Positions 1 through 5,090 of a stretch of DNA of 5,090 nucleotides are shown piece after piece (position 1 is the first letter of the stretch; each line of letters opens with the position of its first letter). A program made the translations under genes and the position numbers. The DNA is from Acetobacteraceae bacterium (GTDB lineage Bacteria; Pseudomonadota; Alphaproteobacteria; Acetobacterales; Acetobacteraceae), in the NCBI GenBank assembly GCA_003164305.1, contig PLSZ01000291.1, positions 593 to 5,682 of the forward strand. The letters run 5' to 3'. The notes beneath the pieces are model-generated. The model did not search any database, had not been told where the DNA came from, and saw only the letters and a list, made by a program, of their open reading frames with translations.

Positions 1-1266
1 CTGATCCGCCCAGCCGATCACCCGGGCGCGGTTGCCCTGCCACAGCGTGCGGTATGCCGCGAAGCCGAGGCCGCGGGCCTCGATCGTCGCCGCCGCCATC
101 TCCAGCGCCAACGCCAACTGGCCCAGTACCTCGGCCAGCGTCCGCGCCTGGGCCGCGTCGTCGGCTGCTTTGCGCCGGCCGGTATCGGTCGCCTCCAGCA
201 GGAAGGACGCCGCGTCGTCCAGACTGAGCACGTCCAGGTCCAGCCGCTCCACGCCGCGAGCGAACCCCGCCGTCAGCCGGCTGGTCAGCAGCACGTGCCC
301 GCCCTGTAACCGCCCAAGCAGCCGGTTCGCCGCGTCCAGCGCCGGCTGGGTGTCGATATTGTCCAGGATCAGGAACCAGCCTTGATTGGCGTTCAGCCAG
401 GCCAGCGCCGCCTCCATCCGCACGGTCTCGTCCGGCACCGATTGCTCCGGCAGGCGCAACGGGCCAACCAGCGCCGCGATTCCGGCGTGCAGTTTTTCGG
501 GCGTCTCGGCGTCCAGCAGCGCCAGCGCGGTGTATTGAGCGCGGTGCGCCCAGGCGTATTCCACGGCGGCGCGGGTCTTGCCGACGCCGCCGAGGCCGTG
601 CACCGCGCGTCCGGCGATCGCCGCGGTGCCGCCGTCCGGCCGCGTCAGGCTGGCGCGCAGCCGGCGCAGGAACGCGTCGCGGTCTTTGAACAGCGTGCCG
701 AGGCTGGGGTAGGGCAACGCGATGAGCTTCGACGGCGCGCGGTCATGAGACGCCTCGCGCGATGGCCAATGGTGTGTGCCGACCTCGGCGCGAAGCTGAT
801 TCACCGTCGCGAAGCTTGTGCAGCGCAGTCCCGAGCCGATCATCCGGGCGACGAACGCGCGTTGCAAATCGGGGAAGTCTTCGCTTGTCGGTTTCACGAC
901 ATCTGGCTTGTATTCGTCGGTCGCGAGATAAAGCAGGCACTCCTTGCTGTAATGCCGCGCCAGGTAAAATTCCCATTGCGTGTACGAAGCGTCGGCGACC
1001 CCATTCGGTAGGATGTGCTGGAACGGCGCGGCCTCTTCCGGTTTGGGACAGGCGCCGCTGCGCTTTCCGATTACGCAGATCACCGCCTCACAGGTCTGGA
1101 TGTCGCCGTCGAGTGCTTCCAGTAGGGTATGGAGCCGCCGTGCCGGGAGAAACTGCTCCTGCACTCGCACCAGCACGTCGCGCGCCCCAAAATCATCGGT
1201 CAGCGCGTCGCGCGCCGAGGCGAACTCACTACTGACCGCCGACAGAAAGACGCGAAACGCCGTCAT
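1..1266 (-). CDS. DUF4062 + NB-ARC (STAND) ATPase, 3' end outside the window
   Basis: An open frame of 422 codons runs off the left edge without a stop. Residues 1-120 (FRVFLSAVSSEF, then AVICVIGKRSG at 61-71 and YTQWEFYLARHY at 95-106) resemble DUF4062, a TIR-like fold at the N-terminus of many signalling ATPases. A linker (PYPSLGTLFKDRDAFLRRL, about 185-203) leads into an NB-ARC domain. That domain has Walker A HGLGGVGKT at 223-231 (Lys230), Walker B WFLILDNID at 297-305 (Asp302), a sensor-like HVLLTSR at 324-330, and LGQLALALEMAA at 381-392 in the GLPL position. Relatives usually end in TPR or similar repeats, which would lie outside the window. Such STAND proteins act as cytoplasmic nucleotide-dependent switches, some in phage defence; that role here is inference. 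The start at 1266 was chosen because GGATGG lies 5 bases upstream and the conserved core follows at once. In-frame ATGs at 1275 and 1299 are alternatives. GC is about 62% in the N-terminal part and about 73% in the ATPase part. Confidence 0.85.
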   Translation of the reverse strand, partial: MTAFRVFLSAVSSEFASARDALTDDFGARDVLVRVQEQFLPARRLHTLLEALDGDIQTCEAVICVIGKRSGACPKPEEAAPFQHILPNGVADASYTQWEFYLARHYSKECLLYLATDEYKPDVVKPTSEDFPDLQRAFVARMIGSGLRCTSFATVNQLRAEVGTHHWPSREASHDRAPSKLIALPYPSLGTLFKDRDAFLRRLRASLTRPDGGTAAIAGRAVHGLGGVGKTRAAVEYAWAHRAQYTALALLDAETPEKLHAGIAALVGPLRLPEQSVPDETVRMEAALAWLNANQGWFLILDNIDTQPALDAANRLLGRLQGGHVLLTSRLTAGFARGVERLDLDVLSLDDAASFLLEATDTGRRKAADDAAQARTLAEVLGQLALALEMAAATIEARGLGFAAYRTLWQGNRARVIGWADQ

Positions 1267-1414
1267 CGTTACCATCCCAGCACGAACTCGTTTCGACATG
1301 GATGTTCGCACAAGGCCTGGGCGCGCGATACAGTCATGCACGGACGAGCGCCGCGGTTGTCATCCGGCGACGCGGCCGCGGCACCGTGGCCGGCCGATCG
1401 CTACCCAACCGCGG
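1267..1414. other. Intergenic gap between hpnL-like gene and STAND gene
   Basis: This gap separates two leftward genes. It should hold the 3' untranslated end of the hpnL-like gene and the leader of the STAND gene. The STAND reading frame stays open upstream of its chosen start, through ATGs at 1275 and 1299, so part of the gap could be coding. I see no convincing -35/-10 pair. The only structured element is the inverted repeat listed separately. Confidence 0.5.
1351..1414 (-). terminator. Possible hairpin just after the hpnL-like stop codon
   Basis: Perfect 9-base arms CCGCGGTTG (1351-1359) and CAACCGCGG (1406-1414) face each other across 46 bases. The right arm abuts the stop codon of the hpnL-like gene (1415-1417). 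The position fits an RNA hairpin at the end of that transcript. There is no T-run, and the loop is long and itself GC-rich with smaller palindromes, so an intrinsic terminator is not demonstrated. In DNA this GC-rich a chance repeat is possible. Confidence 0.25.
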
Positions 1415-2443
1415 TCAGGCGCGGCCGTCGTCTCCGGCCACTGGGCGCAGCGCGGCACCGGACAGGGCTTCCTCAGCCGCGACCCGCCGCAAATGCCGCA
1501 TCTCCACGAACTGCCACAGCAGCAGGATCGGCACGCCCACCACCAGATCGCGCCCGCGCCGCACCAGCGACACGCCCAGAGAGATCTCGGGGGGCACGCC
1601 GAACACCACGCCAAGACCGGCGTAGCCCGCCTCTTGCACGCCGGCGTTGACCGGCACCAGGAAGGCGACGGCGGCGGCGGCGCTCAACAGGGCCTCGATG
1701 GCGAGGGCATCGTCGAAGTCGATCGGCACACCCAGGGCGTGGAAGCCGATCCAACCGGCCACGCCGGTGCAAATCCAGCCGATAAGATGGACCAGGAAAC
1801 CCAGCGCCAGCCGCCCCGTGTGGCCGTAGATCAGGCCGAGTTCCGCCTGCAACACATCCACACGCTCCTTGGCGTTCTGGAACCGGTTGCCGGCGATGCG
1901 GGCGCCGAGCCTCGCGAAGATCGAGTTAATGCCTTTTTGCACCCAGATGAAGGCGAAACAGGCGAGAACCGCCAGGCCGATCCCGGCCTCGACCGGACCG
2001 GCGATCTTCGAGCCAGGGACACGCAGCAAGAGGATCACCAGGCCCAGACAGGCGAACACGATCTGCGCCAGGAACTCGGCGGTGACATCGACGACCGTCG
2101 ACGCGGTGGCGGTGTGCCACTCGACGCCGTGCAGGGTGACCGCGCGGGCGCCAAAGATGAAGCCGCCGACCTGGGAGAACGGTAGGCAGTTGGCGGCGGC
2201 GTCGCGCACCATGCGGCCCCAAATGGGGACCCAGAAGCGACGGGAGGCGCGGGCGGGCATGATGATGTCCCAGGCGAGGCCGAGCACGACGAACAGAACG
2301 AACTGCCAACCGACGATGAGCGCGAACTCAGGCCAACCGATCTGGCTGATCGCGGTCACGACGTTGCCGACGCCGAACCAGGCGACGAGGACAACGCCGA
2401 TCAGGACGCCCACGAGCGCGAGAATGTAGGAGAGATGCTTCAT
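1415..2443 (-). CDS. hpnL: HpnL-like polytopic inner-membrane protein
   Basis: A complete 342-residue protein with several hydrophobic segments (about 5-24, 38-60, 120-142, 152-170, 212-235, 250-265 and 298-312), so an integral inner-membrane protein. It resembles the lysylphosphatidylglycerol-synthase transmembrane superfamily, specifically the HpnL proteins named for hopanoid gene clusters. Supporting motifs are LPFSQVGG at 87-94 and FLVPVNAGVQEAGY at 261-274, the latter occupying the conserved P/G-rich, Glu-containing loop of this superfamily. There is no soluble aminoacyl-transferase domain, so it is not a full MprF. The length fits the family. The biochemical role of HpnL is not settled; a part in hopanoid handling is inferred from the gene neighbourhoods of relatives. 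No other hopanoid gene is visible here. The ATG at 2443 gives a direct hydrophobic start, but no strong ribosome-binding site precedes it. The subfamily name rests on recall of sequence style, not on a search. Confidence 0.75.
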   Translation of the reverse strand: MKHLSYILALVGVLIGVVLVAWFGVGNVVTAISQIGWPEFALIVGWQFVLFVVLGLAWDIIMPARASRRFWVPIWGRMVRDAAANCLPFSQVGGFIFGARAVTLHGVEWHTATASTVVDVTAEFLAQIVFACLGLVILLLRVPGSKIAGPVEAGIGLAVLACFAFIWVQKGINSIFARLGARIAGNRFQNAKERVDVLQAELGLIYGHTGRLALGFLVHLIGWICTGVAGWIGFHALGVPIDFDDALAIEALLSAAAAVAFLVPVNAGVQEAGYAGLGVVFGVPPEISLGVSLVRRGRDLVVGVPILLLWQFVEMRHLRRVAAEEALSGAALRPVAGDDGRA

Positions 2444-2496
2444 CGCCGGGCGTTCTGCCTGGATGGAGGGTACTGGGCAAGCGGCCAGGGCGCCGC

Positions 2497-2515
2497 CCCC
2501 GGGTCAAGCCCGGGG
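2497..2515. repeat. REP-like palindrome, copy 1
   Basis: CCCCGGG (2497-2503) and CCCGGGG (2509-2515) form a perfect 7-base stem around a TCAAG loop. The stretch starting GGGTCAAGCCCGGGGCA (2501-2517) matches 14 of 17 bases with GGGTCGAACCCCGGGCA at 2678-2694. Palindromes built on this CCCGGGTCAAGCCCGGG pattern are common between genes in alphaproteobacteria. Calling this one a member of such a family is from recall. Confidence 0.6.
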
Positions 2516-2529
2516 CAGGCTCTGAAACC

Positions 2530-2607
2530 CGCCAGGGACGTTGCCCCATAAGCATCAGGATAAGCCCCGGACGCCGCGCGATCTTCGCCTTACCGCCGTC
2601 CCTGGCG
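2530..2607. repeat. 11-base perfect inverted repeat
   Basis: CGCCAGGGACG (2530-2540) is the exact reverse complement of CGTCCCTGGCG (2597-2607), with 56 bases between. It lies in the gene-free region upstream of the hpnL-like gene and could form a stem in DNA or RNA. No terminator T-run follows. It is probably part of the same repeat cluster. Confidence 0.55.
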
Positions 2608-2739
2608 TCGCACCGAGGATCGCTCGCATCACGCGCTTTGGCCAATCTTCCGCGCACGGGTGCTGCCACGGATACGTGGGTCGAACCCCGGGCATGACGA
2701 CACTCCGGCCTCCGCCCGCGCTTATCCTGCTGCCCATGG
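2546..2739. repeat. Inverted pair of an about 20-base element
   Basis: CAGGATAAGC (2556-2565) is the exact reverse complement of GCTTATCCTG (2720-2729). The match continues imperfectly outward: about 18 of 21 aligned bases when CCCAT..GC..CAGGATAAGC is set against the reverse complement of the right copy. The right copy also contains the 10-base palindrome GCCCATGGGC (2732-2741), followed by GGGC-GTT-GCCC (2738-2748). This looks like two diverged copies of one short repeat in opposite orientation, as in a bipartite REP/BIME-type element. Confidence 0.5.
2678..2694. repeat. REP-like palindrome, copy 2 (degenerate)
   Basis: GGGTCGAACCCCGGGCA shares 14 of 17 positions with the core of copy 1 at 2501-2517, in the same orientation. 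GGGT..ACCC gives only a short imperfect stem, so this copy is more decayed. It lies inside the inverted pair listed for 2546-2739. Confidence 0.4.
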
Positions 2740-2798
2740 GCGTTGCCCGTTGCCACCCGTTGGCCCCGAGCAAAGGCGAGACCCTGCGCGTTCGCCGC

Positions 2799-4829
2799 TC
2801 ACGCCGCGCGTTGGCCGCTGCTTCGGTCCAGCAGCGCGCGCAATGTCGTCCTGCCGATGTCATCCAGCGCGAATGCCAGATGCAGCCCGTCGATGGTGAC
2901 CGCGCGCGCGGTCCAGGGCAACGGTGCCCCGAGCCCCTCCACGCGCAACGTTCCTTTGCTTCCGGCCGCCACGGTCTGGTCCGCGCCACGCACGCTGGCT
3001 CCGCCTTCGGACAGGTCGAAAATCCGTATCGCCACCTCCGGCCCACCGGCGACGCTCAGCCGGCCGGCCATGTTCACCAGGTGACGCGGACTGCTCCGCC
3101 GATCGACGTCGGGCGTGGAACCGCGCACCGCGCGGATCACCGCATGGCGCAATTCCTCCATCGCCGTGTCGAGCGCGCCGGTGTTGTCGCGAACATCGGC
3201 GGCGTAACGGCCGGTATCCGCGGCCTCGCCGGACACATCATTGGTGCGGCTGGTCATTTCATCCGCCGCCGAGGCGGTCTCGGTCACGTTGCGAGCGATC
3301 TCCGCCGTCGCGGCGCCCTGCTGCTCCACCGCCTCCGCGATCGACGCGGCGATCGCGTTGATTTCCGTAATGGTCTGCTCGATCCGCGCCACCGCGGCGA
3401 CCGAGGCTCCGGTGGCCGAACGCACCCGTTCGATATGATGCGCGATCTCCTGCGTGGACCGCGCGGTCTGCGTCGCCAGCGACTTCACTTCCGAGGCCAC
3501 GACCGCGAACCCCTTACCGGCGTCGCCCGCCCGCGCGGCCTCGATCGTCGCGTTGAGCGCCAGCAGGTTGGTCCGCCCGGCGATGTCCGCGATCATGCCG
3601 GCGACGCGGCCAATGCGTTCGACTTCCTGGTTCAGCGCCTCGATCGTGTCGCGCGCTTCGGTGCCGGCGGTGACCGCGCGACCGACCACGGCGGTGGATT
3701 GCCGAACCTGGCCGCCGATCTCATGAATGGAAGCGGCGAGTTGCTCCGCCGCGGCCGCGACGAACTGCGCGTTCGACCGCGCGTGCGCCGCCGCCGTGGC
3801 CGCATCCTGGGCAGACTGGCCGGTGCGCGTGGCCGAGGCGCTCATGGCGTCCGCCGTGGCGGTCATGGCTTTGGCGCGGACGCCGATCTGGCGCAGCGCC
3901 GTGTTGGTTTCCGCCTCGATCGTGTCGGCCATGCCGGTGAGAGCGACGCGCTTCGCCGCCTCAGCCCGCTGGCGCTCCGCCGTCTGTGCCGCGGCGAGTT
4001 CCGCTTCCCGCAGCATGTGATCGCGGAACACGACCACCGCGCTGGCCATCTCGCCGATTTCGTCCCGGCGGCCAGCGCCAGCGACGGCGGCGTCGAGGTC
4101 CCCCGCGCTGAGGCCCGCCATGCGCGCCTTGAGGCCGAACAGCGGCCGGACGATGCCGCGGGCCACAATCCATCCGATGGCGATCGAGATCAGCATCAGG
4201 ACGCCGATCACCGCGCCGGCGGTGCGCGCCATGCTCCAGAAAGCGTCGTCGATGTCGGTCATGTACTCGGCCGATGCGATCATCATGTGCCACGGCGCGA
4301 AGCCGCGCACGTAAGCGATCTTCGCCCGCGGGGTTTTATCGGTGCCCTTGGGAAAGGCGTAGGCGATCGTGCCCTCTCCCGACCCTTTGGCGTCAGGCTG
4401 TCTGGCGATTTGCAACATTATGGTCGCGAACGGCAAACCGTTCGAATCCTTCAGCCCGCGCACGTCCTTGCCGACCAGCGACGGATTGCCGCTGTTCATG
4501 ACACAAAGCCCGGTCTCGGTGTCGTAGATGAAGGCGTAGTTCGAATGGCCCTCGAACCACATTCCTCCGCTCGCGGCGATGAACTGCCGCCTGGCTTCGT
4601 CGGCGCCCAATGTCCCGGTCTCGACCGCGTGCTGATAGCGGTCGGCCATGCTCCAGACGGCATCGACGATCGCATGCGCTTTTTCGGTCCGCTCGGCCAC
4701 GAGTTCGGCACGGGCGATCGACAATACCGTGACGGCGACGAGCACCTTGCACAGCACGCCCACCGCGGACATGGCGACCAACCGGGCGACGACCGACCGG
4801 AGCGTGAGAATCGTCAGGAGCGTGCGCAT
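2799..4829 (-). CDS. Methyl-accepting chemotaxis protein with Cache sensor and C-terminal PilZ domain
   Basis: A complete 676-residue membrane chemoreceptor. It has a first transmembrane helix (about 14-38) and a periplasmic single-Cache-2-like sensor (about 43-195; [26 protein letters not shown] at 98-123 and [14 protein letters not shown] at 176-189). A second helix (about 202-223) and HAMP domain (about 220-275, ending DEIGEM) follow. The coiled-coil signalling hairpin (about 300-560) has a conserved tip around [20 protein letters not shown] (416-435), which in this family contacts CheA and CheW. Residues about 576-670 form a PilZ domain with the c-di-GMP-binding motifs RxxxR (Arg578, Arg582) and DxSxxG (Asp605, Ser607, Gly610). 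No CheR/CheB-tethering pentapeptide is seen; PilZ ends the protein. A comparable MCP-PilZ arrangement is known in Azospirillum Tlp1. The inferred role is to steer motility by an external ligand and modulate it by intracellular c-di-GMP. The ligand is unknown; related sCache domains often bind small carboxylates. The start at 4829 has a good Shine-Dalgarno sequence. No che gene is adjacent. Confidence 0.95.
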   Translation of the reverse strand: MRTLLTILTLRSVVARLVAMSAVGVLCKVLVAVTVLSIARAELVAERTEKAHAIVDAVWSMADRYQHAVETGTLGADEARRQFIAASGGMWFEGHSNYAFIYDTETGLCVMNSGNPSLVGKDVRGLKDSNGLPFATIMLQIARQPDAKGSGEGTIAYAFPKGTDKTPRAKIAYVRGFAPWHMMIASAEYMTDIDDAFWSMARTAGAVIGVLMLISIAIGWIVARGIVRPLFGLKARMAGLSAGDLDAAVAGAGRRDEIGEMASAVVVFRDHMLREAELAAAQTAERQRAEAAKRVALTGMADTIEAETNTALRQIGVRAKAMTATADAMSASATRTGQSAQDAATAAAHARSNAQFVAAAAEQLAASIHEIGGQVRQSTAVVGRAVTAGTEARDTIEALNQEVERIGRVAGMIADIAGRTNLLALNATIEAARAGDAGKGFAVVASEVKSLATQTARSTQEIAHHIERVRSATGASVAAVARIEQTITEINAIAASIAEAVEQQGAATAEIARNVTETASAADEMTSRTNDVSGEAADTGRYAADVRDNTGALDTAMEELRHAVIRAVRGSTPDVDRRSSPRHLVNMAGRLSVAGGPEVAIRIFDLSEGGASVRGADQTVAAGSKGTLRVEGLGAPLPWTARAVTIDGLHLAFALDDIGRTTLRALLDRSSGQRAA

Positions 4830-5035
4830 GATCAGGCCCTTCCTTCGCGGCTGCCCGGCCGTGGACCCGAGAATCCGCCGGCGCGGATCGACGTGTAACG
4901 GGGATGGGTGAACGAGATGTTAACGCGCGGAGGAAGGGCGGCCGATCGGGCGAAGTGGCCATGGGCCGGACTCTCCCTTTTCCCACTTATCCGCGGTAAG
5001 AAGCGCGTCGATGTTCTCCAACCCGCGAAGAGACC
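4830..5035. promoter_or_regulatory. Divergent intergenic region (chemoreceptor / yebC)
   Basis: These 206 bases must hold the promoters for both the leftward receptor gene and the rightward yebC. On the minus strand TTAACA (4923-4918) and CGTTAC (4900-4895) are 17 bases apart and could be a weak -35/-10 pair for the receptor, with a leader of about 65 bases. This is a poor match and only a suggestion. No sigma-54 (TGGCAC-TTGC) or clear flagellar sigma-28 site was found. On the yebC side nothing convincing stands out beyond GAAGAG just before its ATG. Confidence 0.3.
4837..4845 (-). promoter_or_regulatory. Ribosome-binding site of the chemoreceptor gene
   Basis: On the minus strand AAGGAAGGG occupies 4845-4837, leaving 7 bases before the ATG at 4829. 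It is the best Shine-Dalgarno sequence among the genes here and fixes the receptor start. Confidence 0.7.
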
Positions 5036-5090
5036 ATGGCCGGCCATTCCCATTTCAAGAACATGATGCACCGCAAGGGCGCGCAGGACG
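5036..5090 (+). CDS. yebC: YebC/PmpR family protein, N-terminal fragment
   Basis: The last 55 bases encode MAGHSHFKNMMHRKGAQD and continue past the window edge. This matches the highly conserved start of YebC/PmpR proteins (MAGHSxxxNIxHRKGxQD), in the Phe-Lys-Asn form usual in alphaproteobacteria. The full protein is normally about 240-250 residues. Members are cytoplasmic; they have been described as DNA-binding transcription regulators and, for some, as ribosome-associated factors that relieve stalling on proline-rich stretches. The ATG at 5036 is the family's usual start, preceded by a modest GAAGAG ribosome-binding sequence. In many bacteria yebC is followed by ruvC, ruvA and ruvB, so these may lie to the right; that is inference. 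Confidence 0.93.
   Translation, partial: MAGHSHFKNMMHRKGAQD

Larger units (their letters stand above)
2444..2798. other. 355-base gene-free region with palindromic repeats
   Basis: No convincing gene is seen on either strand. The region carries the hpnL leader at its left end and the 3' end of the receptor transcript at its right. Between them lie several related GC-rich palindromes, described in separate entries. No clear promoter for the hpnL-like gene could be picked out. The open frames that cross the region are accidental extensions of frames antisense to the flanking genes. Confidence 0.7.

Noticed and set aside
382..1235. Several plus-strand frames of 157-209 codons opposite the STAND gene.
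   Set aside because: They are antisense to the conserved NB-ARC and DUF4062 coding sequence and show no domain-like sequence.
980..2185. A 401-codon plus-strand frame spanning the STAND gene start, the gap and the hpnL-like gene.
   Set aside because: It crosses two opposite-strand genes and their gap and has low-complexity His/Gln/Arg/Gly-rich sequence typical of a shadow frame.
2674..2694. A tRNA T-arm-like string, GTGGGTCGAACCCC.
   Set aside because: It lacks the TTC of the T-loop, and no acceptor, D or anticodon stems can be placed around it. It fits better as a degenerate copy of the nearby palindromic repeat.
2541..4898. A 785-codon open frame on the plus strand, antisense to the chemoreceptor.
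   Set aside because: Its translation is rich in Arg, His, Gly and Asp with no recognisable domain, and it lies opposite a receptor with clear domains over its whole length. Long antisense frames are expected in GC-rich genes where stop codons are rare.
4987..5001. A near-palindrome CTTATCCGCGGTAAG upstream of yebC, considered as an operator.
   Set aside because: The arms are only four bases (CTTA/TAAG) around an off-centre CCGCGG, which is easily explained by chance.
4832..5071. A 79-codon minus-strand frame overlapping the start of yebC.
   Set aside because: It is antisense to the conserved YebC N-terminus and runs through the receptor promoter region; no family resemblance.
1..5090. A CRISPR array, rRNA, tRNA or intact insertion sequence.
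   Set aside because: No regularly spaced repeats, RNA gene signatures, transposase motifs or terminal inverted repeats with target duplications were found.

Overview
The window is high-GC bacterial DNA, with coding regions roughly 62-73% GC where hand-counted. It most likely comes from an alphaproteobacterium of the Rhodospirillales/Acetobacteraceae type. The evidence is the alphaproteobacterial-style YebC N-terminus (MAGHSHFKNMMHRKGAQD), an HpnL-like membrane protein of hopanoid producers, a chemoreceptor with a C-terminal PilZ domain, and GC-rich palindromic intergenic repeats. This placement is inference; no marker gene fixes the genus.

Layout from left to right. (1) Positions 1-1266, minus strand: the first 422 codons of a large protein that runs off the left edge, with an N-terminal DUF4062-type domain joined to an NB-ARC (STAND) ATPase. 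(2) Positions 1267-1414: a short intergenic gap with one inverted repeat. (3) Positions 1415-2443, minus strand: a complete 342-aa polytopic membrane protein of the HpnL / lysylphosphatidylglycerol-synthase-transmembrane family. (4) Positions 2444-2798: 355 bases without a gene, holding related palindromic (REP-like) repeats, partly as an inverted pair. (5) Positions 2799-4829, minus strand: a complete 676-aa methyl-accepting chemotaxis protein (Cache sensor, HAMP, signalling hairpin, PilZ). (6) Positions 4830-5035: a divergent intergenic region. (7) Positions 5036-5090, plus strand: the first 18 codons of yebC.

The genes do not look like one pathway. The three minus-strand genes are separated by 148 and 355 bases and have unrelated roles: intracellular signalling or defence ATPase, membrane lipid-related protein, and chemotaxis receptor. 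They are probably separate transcription units. yebC is transcribed divergently and probably begins a housekeeping block beyond the window.

The most interesting points are the DUF4062-STAND protein, which has the architecture of a modular sensor/effector and an internal GC break at its domain junction; the chemoreceptor that carries its own c-di-GMP-type PilZ domain with the binding motifs intact; and the inverted repeat cluster between hpnL and the receptor gene. None is clearly a wholly undescribed system.
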